A stretch of DNA of 64,000 nucleotides from Trametes villosa (taxonomy: Eukaryota; Basidiomycota; Agaricomycetes; Polyporales; Polyporaceae), in NCBI GenBank assembly GCA_002964805.2, contig PUDQ02000003.1, positions 558,001-622,000 on the forward strand, in the 5' to 3' direction. Every line of letters begins with the position of its first letter. Within the stretch, counting starts at the first letter, position 1. The notes under the pieces are model-generated. The model saw nothing but the letters and a program-made list of their open reading frames with translations, was not told where the DNA came from and did no database searches. A program made the position numbers and the translations under genes. This document shows positions 21,245 to 30,963 of this stretch, piece by piece.

Positions 21245-21791
21245 GCATGGCTGGAAGAGCGACCAGCGGGCGCGGGCGCAGGCGGTGGTCAGGGACTTTG
21301 AGTTGTGTTCCGGGCAGAACCCTTTGTTTTGTGCGAACTCATACCATATTCTATCTTATTACTCAACCAAGTCCTCCAGACGTCTTGTCCTGATCTCTAC
21401 TGTACATCGCACTGTATAATCGCATATCGTCGCACTGTTCGTGCATATTAATCATCGCGAGCGCAACATCCCTGTGGACAGGCTTGCGCGCTTTTCTGGA
21501 CAGTACATATCGCGCGCATGTACTGCCTGCTGCAGTTGGACGCACTCGGTGAATATCGACATCGCATTGTTGCGTATGTATGGCCTACAGGGTCTGAGGG
21601 CACCGACTTCGTTGCAGGTACCTCCCACGAAAATTCACTACACTAATGAACGTACGGTGCGCATGCCATGTGGAATTGATAAAGGACATCGAAGGAGGTA
21701 ACAGAAAGTGCGAGGAGGGCCTGGCTAGAAGGATTCAAGGGTACGCGCCCGGGAACACTACACTACCCATCATAAAGCTGGCTATGCCTTC
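21245..21791. other. Convergent 3' spacer, no gene
   Basis: Between copy 5 (plus) and the F-box gene ending at 21792 (minus). AT-rich for this window; it presumably holds both polyadenylation regions. Confidence 0.4.
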
Positions 21792-23783
21792 TTAGTGACC
21801 GAACATGACGCGCGGCGGCTCACAGGACGGTCCCCCTTCCGAATCACTGTAGGTATCATACGGGCTCGGGCGGCGGGGAATTGGCGACTCGGAGTGCGTG
21901 GGCGGGGGTGGTATAATAAACGACCTTGGAAAACCGGGCATGGGTGGCCCTTCCCACGGCGCGGGGGGAGGGGGTATTAACCCAGTGGTGTAGGGCGACC
22001 TCTGCGCGGCACGTCCTTGCGAGACGAGCCGCATACCAGATACCGCAACCCGCTCGATGCCGACCTCCGACTCGCGCGCCTCGGGCGTGTGGGCATTGAC
22101 GGACTCCCGTCCGGCTTGCAACGCGGCCAGCAACAGGCGCAGCTCGTCCGCCCGGTCGCTGGGCTGCCGAGTCCCATATGCCACCAACACAACCGTCCGC
22201 GCGTCCGCGACGTCCAAGCGCGGAAACAGCCTGTCGAGCACGCGCGCGTACTCGAACAGGGGCACGCCCGCCTCCAGCGTGGACAACCCTATGTGGCGCA
22301 GCCCGTGCGCGAGGAAGGGCACGCTCGCGAGGTCCGGCAGCGCGTCGAGGTCAATGGACGGCACGGCCAATCGCTCCAGTCGCGGATGGTGCTCTGCGAA
22401 CGCGGCGAGCGTCTTCAGGGTTGGATGGTCGTGCGGAGTCTTCTTTGCGGGCTCGCTGTGGCCCGACCGGCCTGCCCAGATCATGTTGTCGCGCTCGCGG
22501 CTCTTGATCTCGAACTCGACCAGGTCGGGCCACGCGTCCTCGAGCGCGTGCAGGTGTGCGTCTGAGAGGTGGAAGCCCGCGTTGTCGAATGCGAACACAA
22601 TGCTGCGGAGGCCGGACAGCTTGCAGATGGGCGCGAGTAGCTTGCCGCCCTCGGGGAAGAAGTATTCTGAGGTGGTGGGCGGCACGACGAGCGTCATGCG
22701 GAGGCGTTGCAAGGTTGATGACAATGCCGCGTAGAGTGTATCCAAGCTCTCTGCGCGTTTGCTCTTGAATCTCCTCTCGTGACCCACGTTTGGGATATCT
22801 ATGGTCAGGGTTTCCACATTTGGGGGAGCGGTTGCGGCTAGGAAGGCGGTGACGTCGTCGAGGCTCCCGGAGAGCGAGAGATCGCGCAAGCGCAGGAACC
22901 CCGCGGTCCGATCGGCCTCTGGTACCTGTGGCACGCCTTTGATTCGTAGACTGAGGGATCGGAGGTTCGACAAGGATGCGAGAGACCGTATCGCAGCAGT
23001 AGATACCACGGCCTCGTGCGCCACATGGAGAACATGCAATTGCGCTAGAGTCCAGAACTGTACGTGTTGCGATTGACCGCCGGAGGAAACCTGTGACTCG
23101 TCGTTGATGTAGAGACCGCGAAGCGACTCGAGCATCGGCTGGGCTGCGAAGATAACCATGCGAATGGCTGCGGCCTCTGCCCTCTGGTCGACCTTCAGCT
23201 CGAGATGCTTGACCGTTGGCGAGAACAGGGAGGTGTAGCAAGGGCTCGAAGAGTCGATAGTGAACCCCGCGAGTCGCTCCAGGCGAGGAAGTAGCGGCTC
23301 ATGCGGGCTCAGTCGGGCCAGAGTAATCCACACCGCAGCGTGCACGCGGTTGATCTCGCCGAGGTGTAGCCCCCGCACTCGCAGGGCGTATCCTTGAAAT
23401 TTGCGCCATTCTGCGTCAGTAATCACGTCACCAAACATCTGTGCACGATCCGTCAGCTCGGCATGGGCAAAAAATGCGAGCAGGATGCGTTGGATGAGGC
23501 TTACGTGTGTCGTCCTGTCGTAGGCGTTGAAGACGAACAGCGTGTGCCGGAAATCATCGACGTAACGCCACAGCACGTCCAGGGCTACATTGGAGAGCGA
23601 GCGGGAGGTTCTTGCCAATATTGCCAGAGCCTTCTGGCGTTCTCGCCGATCTTGGGTGGCAACGGAAGGAGCCAACGTTTCTAGTGGGATGTTGTCAGGC
23701 AGAGGACCCGGAGACAGTTGCTCGAGTATCGTGAATACGATCTTAGCGTCCTGGAATATCTTCGCTGCCGCTATGGGATCCAT
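21792..23783 (-). CDS. F-box protein, paralogue 1 (about 641 aa after splicing)
   Basis: ATG 23783 (MDPIAAAKIF). A 66 nt intron (23439-23504, GTAAGC...GTGCACAG, branch GCTGACG) is inferred because the two paralogues break at the same point and continue with MF-D-TEA-W. It is a multiple of three, so the genomic frame stays open. Residues 10-95 carry an F-box-like helical region (ILEQLSPGPLPDN, RRERQKALAILARTSRSLS, ALDVLWRYVDDF). The rest shows degenerate leucine-rich repeats (LESLRGLYIND, LRDLSLSGSLDD, LRSIVFAFDNAGFHL) and ends in a Pro-rich tail. F-box proteins recruit substrates to SCF ubiquitin ligases via Skp1. The substrate is unknown. Paralogues follow at 28426 and 30964 on the same strand. 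Confidence 0.8.
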   Translation of the reverse strand: MDPIAAAKIFQDAKIVFTILEQLSPGPLPDNIPLETLAPSVATQDRRERQKALAILARTSRSLSNVALDVLWRYVDDFRHTLFVFNAYDRTTHVSLIQRILLAFFAHAELTDRAQMFGDVITDAEWRKFQGYALRVRGLHLGEINRVHAAVWITLARLSPHEPLLPRLERLAGFTIDSSSPCYTSLFSPTVKHLELKVDQRAEAAAIRMVIFAAQPMLESLRGLYINDESQVSSGGQSQHVQFWTLAQLHVLHVAHEAVVSTAAIRSLASLSNLRSLSLRIKGVPQVPEADRTAGFLRLRDLSLSGSLDDVTAFLAATAPPNVETLTIDIPNVGHERRFKSKRAESLDTLYAALSSTLQRLRMTLVVPPTTSEYFFPEGGKLLAPICKLSGLRSIVFAFDNAGFHLSDAHLHALEDAWPDLVEFEIKSRERDNMIWAGRSGHSEPAKKTPHDHPTLKTLAAFAEHHPRLERLAVPSIDLDALPDLASVPFLAHGLRHIGLSTLEAGVPLFEYARVLDRLFPRLDVADARTVVLVAYGTRQPSDRADELRLLLAALQAGRESVNAHTPEARESEVGIERVAVSGMRLVSQGRAAQRSPYTTGLIPPPPAPWEGPPMPGFPRSFIIPPPPTHSESPIPRRPSPYDTYSDSEGGPSCEPPRVMFGH

Positions 23784-24264
23784 GGTGGTTGGAGAACAAG
23801 ACGTATTAGGATCGATGGTGATGGTCGCTTACATTCTTATAGCCTCCGAGTTCTCAGTGTGGGCGCCTTCTCCTGCGTGATCCACATGTTATCCTACTGT
23901 GCGCGTGGTGTGCGCGTGGGATACCCTTGCTTTTGAGCCTCAACATATGACGTTGTGCTTCCTCGTCGTTCTTTGCGGAGTAGAAACGCGAGAAGTGTCG
24001 TTTCGTGCAGAGAGTCACCTGCCAGTGTAGTACGTACCGTTGAAACAAATAATCTGAGGTTCTGCCTTATTAACCAATTATGCTTAGCCAGTTCCATCGC
24101 ATTTCAGAGGACAATGCTTCTGAAGCGACGGCAGGTCCTCAGCCTGAACGTCGTAAATTAGTAAAAGCGGTGAGAGATGCGCGAAGGGAGGAAGAGAAAG
24201 TACTACAATGATGTGAGCCGCGCCTAGCGCTAGCCAAGAGGGGCTCACCGGAAGATGCCGAGAC

Positions 24265-24310
24265 CCGGGGTGGGGGGAGGGGGGGGGGTCCCGGGGGGCT
24301 TATGTCGATA
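24265..24310 (+). repeat. G-rich tract with CTTATGTCGAT tail, unit 1
   Basis: A long G tract interrupted by T, A and CCC, ending in GGGGGGCTTATGTCGATA. Unit 2 at 24701-24748 has the same structure and tail in direct orientation, 438 bp away. Both have quadruplex-forming potential. Confidence 0.6.
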
Positions 24311-24483
24311 GGTGTATGCCGTCTGGCCCCACGCAATATACGGGTTCGCGAGGGTGTCCGGACCAAGTGTTTATCCCTAAACATCCTCGAGGACTACTCC
24401 ACGTATATGTAGAGTGGAAATAACCAGTGAGTGTCTCAAAGTCGCCCGAACCGCTCGGAGTCTCGCGTCTGGGATGGGTCATA

Positions 24484-24500
24484 GGTTAGGGTTAGGGTTG
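24484..24500 (+). repeat. Interstitial telomere-like repeat
   Basis: GGTTAGGGTTAGGGTTG, about 2.5 units of TTAGGG, the telomere repeat of most filamentous fungi, located between the two G-rich units. Confidence 0.6.
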
Positions 24501-24700
24501 TCTATGCGGGAGGTTGTTGCTCGACGACAAGTCGGGAACTCGGGGATTACCGTCAGAACACTGCAAAGACAATATTGGGTGAATCCCGCAGCTGCATATC
24601 GATTTCTACTGCGTATGTACCGTATGTCTGTCAAGATTAGGGCGCTTACAGCTCCCATTTCAAGACACATGTCGAGAACATATGCGGAAAATTACCCGAT

Positions 24701-24748
24701 TTGGGGGGAGGGGGGGGAGGGGGGTGCCGGCCGGGGGCTTATGTCGAT
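24701..24748 (+). repeat. G-rich tract with CTTATGTCGAT tail, unit 2
   Basis: TTGGGGGGAGG-type tract ending GGGGGCTTATGTCGATT. Direct copy of unit 1 at 24265. Confidence 0.6.
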
Positions 24749-25509
24749 TGCACGACCCCGGTCACCGACTCAATTCCTGGACCCCTCTTGGCGCTAGCTA
24801 GCGCGCCTGTTGCCGGCAACTGCCGAGGCGTTCAGTATCGCGCTCCTGCGCCTCCCAATGCCATCCACTGTCCTTTGACTACTTCTTACTCACTCGCTTA
24901 TACTACCATCATCTTCTCGCACTGCGCATTTACGTGAAGTATGGAACTCGGAAATACAGCTCAAGAATCTTCACAACATACGTAGGCGCTCTGACCGCCA
25001 AAAGTCCTGGTACCGCCTCAAGCTTCCCGAATCCCCAAGAGCCAGCCCAGTGTCATAAAGCAGTCAGCGATCCCCGAGTCCGGCGAATCCTGGAAGGACT
25101 TCGATATGACTTCAGGCTCGCGTTTATTCGGAATCGCCTATGATCATCTTAATGGATCTGCGGAGCTGGGCCCCTCTCTCCGCTTCCTCGTTCAGTGATT
25201 CATTTCGTGTGCCGGCTATCTGCTCGTCTCACTGGCGCGGACCACGCCAACCTCTAGCGTGGCGAGTGGACCAGTAACGGCGTGAACGTTCGTCGATCTT
25301 GAATTAACTCGTGCACCTTCGGCACGGAATGTCGCCCCTCATCACATGAAGGCTGTGACAGGTGAATGCCCCCTACCAAACACCTGGTTCGCTTAACCTT
25401 TAGGTAACGTTGCAGGAAGCTCCGGCATGCATCACTTATATACGTGACTCGACACAGGTGAAGGAAATACAGCAACACCCAGCGTTGATTCCCGCCAACA
25501 CCGAACCTC

Positions 25510-26322
25510 ATGGATCAGCGTCCCATTATCCCCCTACGTCCGTGCTCCTATGTACCGATCTACGTTTCTCTCCTTACCTCCGAGCGACATCCAGCACCGC
25601 CGGACTCGCGGACCGCACTTTTCATCCTGCCTGATATCCCCCGGCATCCCCTTGAAGTCGGCCTTCGCGTTCGCTTGTACCTCCATCTACCCCAGCCCGG
25701 ACGTGGACCGTGCCCGCCCGGGGCGAACTCTTCCACCGCCGAACTCGACGTTGCGGGATCCATCGTCGGGCAACGCGCGTGCGAGAGGGACGAGGTTGAG
25801 TTCGTCGTCAGGAATGACGACCGTGGCGGACGCATCCAGCGCGCGTTCGTGCGGGTGCGTGTAATTCCTGGCGTGTCCGCGAATCTCGATATCGGCAGGA
25901 GCCTCGCGCGACGCCTGGAGAGTCTGCCTTCGCAAGCGCAACTGCTAGTTTCTGACACGCTCCCTCTGGATCCCCTCATGCCGTCGCCGCAACCGTCATA
26001 CGCACCCGAGCTCCAACGAGTGGCACCGCCAGACTTGAGGATGCGCTCTCACACCGGTTGTGACTCCCTTGTCCCTGCGACTCGCTACCACCCCGAGTTG
26101 TCGAGCCTTGCGCGCGCCACATACCCGCCGGAGGAGCCCCAGACGATCCCACCACCTCCGCGACTCCCGTACCGCGTACCCACTCCACCGTGGCGTGCCA
26201 CGCCGCCATCTCCTGCCTGCGGTAGCGTCGTCTCTGGTAGTTTGCTGAGACTGGGAGATGAAGTGGGCGGCGTAAAGACGGGCGAACGGGGCGCCCGCGA
26301 TGGACCGTCACGCTTCTCGTGA
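25510..26322 (+). CDS. Orphan family B, member 2 (270 aa)
   Basis: Single exon, ATG 25510 (MDQRPIIPLR), TGA at 26320. The core aligns with the protein at 15151: VPIYVSLLTSERHPAPPDSRT (both copies keep RHPAPPDSRT), strand-like VGLRVRLYLHL, EFVVRNDDRGGRIQRAFVRV and RVIPGVSANLDI. The C-terminal half is Pro-rich and unrelated in detail, although both contain an RTRPPSPPW or RVPTPPWRA motif. No signal peptide, membrane segment or known domain. Same strand as member 1 and, like it, near GHGH genes. Confidence 0.72.
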   Translation: MDQRPIIPLRPCSYVPIYVSLLTSERHPAPPDSRTALFILPDIPRHPLEVGLRVRLYLHLPQPGRGPCPPGANSSTAELDVAGSIVGQRACERDEVEFVVRNDDRGGRIQRAFVRVRVIPGVSANLDIGRSLARRLESLPSQAQLLVSDTLPLDPLMPSPQPSYAPELQRVAPPDLRMRSHTGCDSLVPATRYHPELSSLARATYPPEEPQTIPPPPRLPYRVPTPPWRATPPSPACGSVVSGSLLRLGDEVGGVKTGERGARDGPSRFS

Positions 26323-27470
26323 GGGGATAGAACGAGGCCATTTAGTTTGTACGAAACCTTCTCAACGCGATCCGCATTGAAGTTGCTCATGCTTCTTTCC
26401 AGACTCATTCCTGTGATATCGATTCTCAAGAGACAGTGTTTAGACCCGCCAAGTTATCATCGTTCACGCGTGCACTGTTACGTCTTCTAGTGGTGCTTAG
26501 GGAGTAAGAACCATCCTCTGCATTGATGCAATTGGCCAGCGCTCGTGAAAGATCCACGGAGACGAGTTACGAGAGATGCACGGCGTGTGCGTCGGAGTGC
26601 GCTCCTCTCGGAATACAGTACGTACCTACGCATTGCGCGTGTCACTTAGGCTTTGAAATGCGCACGGATCTCGCACTGACTCACTGGCAACTGCCGTATA
26701 GCCTACTACCCAACGACCATGCGACCTCCCCGGGCAATGCATGCGCAACAGTCAGCGACCTGTATCGCCCTGTCCGAGGAAAGGATATTGGCTTCTCCAA
26801 CGCGCATATCCAGTCACCCAAGAAGACGCCTGCGCTGCTCGTTGTCCACTCGGCTGTGAGTATTAGTAATACTATTCGTGGCCCTTTGCCATACGCTTGA
26901 CAACGCTGGGCACTGCTTGCGTGAACGTCTAGGTTTCCCTCATGCGCACTGCGCTGGACGTAGTGCATATTCAGGCGTCAGAGACGACGGGATCGAGATG
27001 CCCATGCCGTCCTCAGTGCGCCCGTCCTGCTGGGTGCAGGGGTAAAGAAAGCACCCTAAGGCAGACGGGCATCCGTTCGCTCGCAAACGGAATCTTAAGG
27101 TAGCTCTGCGCCGCGGGCGCCGGCGGTGCGGATCCTAACTTACATAGGTGTCAGGCCCGAGCGACGGCACCGGCTGGTTAGTGATATAGGGGCACTGCAC
27201 TGCACTCATGTTGACGAACAGCGACGACGCGCTGACTGACTCGTCCATGGTATCTTGTATTGGTAGGCATTCCACCTTTTCGGGCTCGAGTTGCGAGGCC
27301 GTGCGCTGATGGCAACGCACCGCTAGGAGCAGCTTGTGCTACTCCGAACCCAGTGTCTATCGTATTCAGCAGGTATCAGGCCTCGCTTTGCTAGAAGCTG
27401 CCATATGTGTAACCATGGGCTGGAGATTGAGTTTGAGAATGATCTTCCTTCAGCACAGGGGTGAGTAAGG
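26323..27470. other. No confident gene; a possible minus-strand exon near 27138-27307
   Basis: On the minus strand a protein-like stretch (LEPEKVECLPIQDTMDES ... NMSAVQCPYITNQPVP) runs from an acceptor-like CATCAG at about 27308 to a donor-like GTAAGT at about 27143. I found no convincing neighbouring exons, so it may be a remnant. The rest is unassigned. Confidence 0.25.
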
Positions 27471-27478
27471 TATAAGAC
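27471..27478 (+). promoter_or_regulatory. TATA box of GHGH copy 6
   Basis: TATAAGAC, 132 bp upstream of ATG 27610. Confidence 0.45.
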
Positions 27479-27609
27479 CGTGAGACGAGCGGCGATAAAT
27501 GCTTACTATCTTTCTACAGACACCCCATCGAGGAAACTCCGTCCACTCTCGTCGAACGTCTAAGGTTGGTGCACACCCTCAGAAACCCCTTTACCTCCAC
27601 CTATCGATC

Positions 27610-28092
27610 ATGACATACTCAGTTCCGGGGCACGGTCACGCTGCCTTTGCCACCCCCTCCGAGCACTCCACCGACCCCGCGGAGGATGAGCCCAAAGGGT
27701 GTCCTCCGCGGATGGCAGTAATCTGTCAGGTCCTTCTCATGCTCCGGAAGCTGTCACACAGCAAGGGGCCCATTACCCCCGGACACGGGCACCCCGCTCG
27801 CGTTGTAAACCCCGAGGCCCTCGCCCTAGCCGAGGCAGATTCACCCAGCACTCCTGAGCGCGGACGCGATGTTCTCGAGCTCGTCGTTCTCTCCACAAAG
27901 AACTCCCTGAAAGGCCCGACCACTGCCGGTCGACGCATGTCTGCGTGCGCGGCGCGCCGAAGCAGCCTCCTCTCCACTGCGGCCGACGTCGACGAAGCTC
28001 CGCCTTCCACTATGGAGGAGGACGCACAGCTGATGGGCGTTGCGGAGCTCGCCGATTTCGCATCCGTTTTGGTGGAGGAGCCGGCGGAGTAG
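27610..28092 (+). CDS. GHGH family, copy 6 (160 aa, N-terminal box type)
   Basis: Single exon, ATG 27610 (MTYSVPGHGHAAF), TAG at 28090. Here the first GHGH box is at residues 7-10, directly after the start, and the second at 58-61 (TPGHGHPARVV). The SACAARRSSLLSTA block and the acidic C-terminus are kept. The segment between the boxes contains MAVICQVLLMLRKL, a hydrophobic stretch absent from other copies and too short and interrupted to call a membrane helix. With copies 7-9 it shares the start pattern SVxGHxH. Function unknown. Confidence 0.72.
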   Translation: MTYSVPGHGHAAFATPSEHSTDPAEDEPKGCPPRMAVICQVLLMLRKLSHSKGPITPGHGHPARVVNPEALALAEADSPSTPERGRDVLELVVLSTKNSLKGPTTAGRRMSACAARRSSLLSTAADVDEAPPSTMEEDAQLMGVAELADFASVLVEEPAE

Positions 28093-28425
28093 GGTGCATA
28101 GAGGTTGGGCGGCCGTTCATTGTTTGCGCCGTCGGTTACCTTCCGACGCATTCCGATCACAACGTCCTCGGGACTACGGTACTCGACGAGACAGCTTGAA
28201 TATGTACATAGTTTGAACACGATCTTGCCACATCGGAGTACTTCTGGTTTTGTAGGCTGCGCAAGCCGAGCATGGGATTTCACTTCATCGTACGGATATA
28301 TATAAACCCTGTAGATCTGGTTGCACTAAAAACCTACATCCATGTCCACTATCGCTAAGCGCGAGTAACATCGTGCTGCTGGTCGTATTGTAATCCCTAT
28401 AGGCTCAGGCCGGCGGTATACTTCA
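28093..28425. other. Convergent 3' spacer between GHGH copy 6 and F-box 2
   Basis: No gene. AT-rich near 28290-28340 (ATATATATAAAC). The tail of F-box 2 could extend here if a strong donor at about 28541 is used. Confidence 0.4.
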
Positions 28426-30321
28426 TCATCGATCGAAGGATGGGCTCCGACCCCGTGGGTATCCGTATTCATCTTCATCGTATGGCTGCGACTGTGATCG
28501 CGCGTATGGATCGGAAGTACGAGCAGGGGGTGGGTACTTACCCTGGGGAATGAGTCGGATCGCGGACGGGCCTCCAGCGTCAGGAGCCGTCGGCGCATCC
28601 CCAGAGACGTTACGCGCGCGATACGCGCCCACGCGCCCAGTCTGCAGCGCGAGGAGCAGCAGTCGCAGCTGAGCGCCGCGGTCAGCCTCGTCCGCGACAA
28701 TCGCGTCCGCGGCGTCCGCAAGATTGAGGCGCGGAAAGAGCATGTCGAGGGCGCATGCGTAGGGGAACAGCGCGACGCCACTGTCAAGCGTGCAGACGCG
28801 CAGCTGCCGGAGCCCGTGGTCGAGAAGAGGCACGGAGTCGAGGGCGGGCAGTGCATCCAGATCGATGGAGGGGAGGCTGAGTGTGGTGAGATGCGGGTGG
28901 GCGCGGGCGAAGATAGCAAGTGTCTTTATGGTGGGGTGGTCGGTCCGCGCCTGCGGCGTCCGCCTAGAGCTTACACTGCGCCTTCCTCCTCCATGCCTGA
29001 TGCCCACGTACCCGTAGGGGCTGGGAGATCGGTCACGGGACCGGGGCGTGCGCTTGCGCCTCGAGATGTTGAGCTCCTCGAGTTCGGGCCACGCGTCTTC
29101 GAACGCAACGAGGCGGGCGTCCGCAAGGTGAAATTGTGTGCCTTCGAATATGAAAGCGACGGTGCGTAGGCCGGGCAATGCTCGCAGGGGATCAAAGAGT
29201 GTGCTGCTATCGGAGGAGTGAGACGAGTACGAGCAAGTACATCGAAGCGTGGCTCGGAAGTGGCGGAGCGTGAGCGTGAGCACTGCATAAATCGCCGCGA
29301 GTCTGCGGACCGTGCTGCTCCCAGACTGTGCATGCGGGTCTTCGTAAATCTCCGTTTCGCACGGTCGCAATGCACTGATTGTGAAGGACTCCAGCGAAGG
29401 GGGCGCGGTCGCGACGAGGAAGGCGCTGATGTCTTCCAGTTGTCCGGAGAGCTCGAGCTCGCGAAGGTGGGGAAAGTTTGCGTTGACTGTTTCCTTCTGT
29501 ATCTCCGGCGATCTCCTGATATGCAGCCGGAGAACCCGGAGGTGGGGGAACGAGGCGAGAGACTGCAGTGCTGGAGTAGTGAGAGTCGTCCCATGCACTA
29601 CTTGCAGGGTATGCAGCTGGGTTAAGGTCCAGAACGGAACCGCCTCGTCCTTCCCTGAGCCTTCTGCAGCCTGGTCGTCAATAGCGAGATCAAGGACGGA
29701 CCGAAGAGCGGGCTGCGCTGCCTGGATGGTCATCCGCACGGCGCTCCTTTCCGAGGAATCCAACACCATCAGATCGAGGCTCTTGAGGGAGGCCGAGAGC
29801 AGCGTGGTGTAGCATACGCTCAGCGTGCCGATCTTGAAGCCGGTGAGGTGCTCGAGTCGCGGTAGAAGAGGCTCACGGGGACACCATCGCGCCAACAGGA
29901 CCCACGCCGTAGCATGGACCTTCGTGGCGTCGCCTAGGTGTAGTCCGCGCACGCGAGTCGCATATCCTTGGTAACGCGCCCAGTCTGCTTCTGTGAGGTC
30001 GTCTATAAACATCTGACGCAGCTTTGTCATGCCCTGACCAGATGCGCTATGGAGACGAATACCTACATGTTTTTCTGCGTTGTAGGGCTTCAGCGCGAAG
30101 AGAACATGGTCGAAATCATCGATATGTCGCCACAACTCATCGAGCGCTGCACTGGAGACGGCGCGAGATACAGTCGCAAGCCGGGCGAGCGCGCTCTGGC
30201 ACTCGCGCCGCTGCTTCGCCGTGGGCGGTTCCTTCGAGTCGTCCGGTAATGGTCCTGGGGAGAGGTGCCTCAGCACTGTCGACACGATCTTGGGCGATGT
30301 GAGGATCTCTGCAACGGCCAT
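28426..30321 (-). CDS. F-box protein, paralogue 2 (about 613 aa after splicing)
   Basis: ATG 30321 (MAVAEILTSP), one 54 nt intron at 30013-30066 (GTAGGT...CTGCGTCAG, phase 0, multiple of three) at the same site as in paralogues 1 and 3. N-terminal region: VLRHLSPGPLPDD, RRECQSALARLATVSRAVS, ALDELWRHIDDF. Later segments resemble leucine-rich repeats (LRELELSGQLED, LRTVAFIFEGTQFHL, ELEELNISRR). A donor-like GTAAGT occurs in frame at about 28541 after RLIPQG, so the last roughly 38 codons, which read as a charged Ser/Tyr tail, may be replaced by a downstream exon. Expected role is SCF substrate recognition; the substrate is unknown. Confidence 0.78.
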   Translation of the reverse strand: MAVAEILTSPKIVSTVLRHLSPGPLPDDSKEPPTAKQRRECQSALARLATVSRAVSSAALDELWRHIDDFDHVLFALKPYNAEKHVGIRLHSASGQGMTKLRQMFIDDLTEADWARYQGYATRVRGLHLGDATKVHATAWVLLARWCPREPLLPRLEHLTGFKIGTLSVCYTTLLSASLKSLDLMVLDSSERSAVRMTIQAAQPALRSVLDLAIDDQAAEGSGKDEAVPFWTLTQLHTLQVVHGTTLTTPALQSLASFPHLRVLRLHIRRSPEIQKETVNANFPHLRELELSGQLEDISAFLVATAPPSLESFTISALRPCETEIYEDPHAQSGSSTVRRLAAIYAVLTLTLRHFRATLRCTCSYSSHSSDSSTLFDPLRALPGLRTVAFIFEGTQFHLADARLVAFEDAWPELEELNISRRKRTPRSRDRSPSPYGYVGIRHGGGRRSVSSRRTPQARTDHPTIKTLAIFARAHPHLTTLSLPSIDLDALPALDSVPLLDHGLRQLRVCTLDSGVALFPYACALDMLFPRLNLADAADAIVADEADRGAQLRLLLLALQTGRVGAYRARNVSGDAPTAPDAGGPSAIRLIPQGKYPPPARTSDPYARSQSQPYDEDEYGYPRGRSPSFDR

Positions 30322-30963
30322 CTGTAGCTATTTGTTAAGAATTTGCAGGTTATGAACCACGGCTCGTGAGGTTTTCGGTATAACAGATAAATGAACTGGC
30401 ACTTACCAGTGAACTCGAACTTGGACGGCGACGGATGTACGCAATCAACATGTATAGCGCGATTGTCTTCCGGAGCCGCTGTTGGTCCGTGCGTGAGTAA
30501 GCCTGAGAACACGAGGATGATGAGGATCAGCTCGAGCCTCGGAGACCGCGCGCACTCCGAGTCGGCAAGTTCACGCATAGCATGTACTTACTGCGCAAGT
30601 TCCGAATTCTACGACAAGTAGTGCAGACAGCGCGTTCGAGGCGAACATCATTTCAGCTGCATTTGAAAGTACTGCTCTGCCAGGCGGCGGTCATCGGAGT
30701 GCATGATGGTTGGAAGAGAGGCGGACCGCCTATAAGCGCTGTGAACGGGCAGCTTCTCGTCTGTGACACTTCCAAGTTAACGACCACATAGCTAACGTGG
30801 TCCGACTAGTAGAACATTCTGACGCAGATCTAAACGTACAAACGATCCCTATGCGCGGTTTCTACAGACCGGGATAAACTAGCTCGTTTGCATGCTTCGC
30901 AGGGGGCTTATGCTAGGTACCGACACTAGGCGATCAAAAGAGCACGCTCGTATTAACCTAACG
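30322..30963. other. Spacer between F-box 2 and F-box 3, no gene recognised
   Basis: Holds the promoter of F-box 2 and the 3' flank of F-box 3. The short GGGGGCTTATG at 30902 resembles the tail of the G-rich repeats at 24.3 and 24.7 kb. Confidence 0.4.

Larger units (their letters stand above)
24221..24807. mobile_element. Possible non-autonomous element bounded by short inverted repeats
   Basis: Left end 24221-24243 reads CGCCTAGCGCTAGCCAAGAG then GGG. Right end 24782-24807 reads CCCCTCTTGG, GCGCTAGCTAGCG, CGCC, whose reverse complement shares CCAAGAGGGG plus the CTAG-containing core. No open frame inside resembles a transposase. Target-site duplications could not be identified. The element also holds two G-rich direct repeats and a telomere-like tract. 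Confidence 0.4.
23784..25509. other. Spacer with G-rich repeats and telomere-like tract; no gene
   Basis: No supportable gene. Contains the 24.2-24.8 kb repeat element described separately. The start of the next gene at 25510 is preceded by TATATA at about 25437. Confidence 0.5.
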
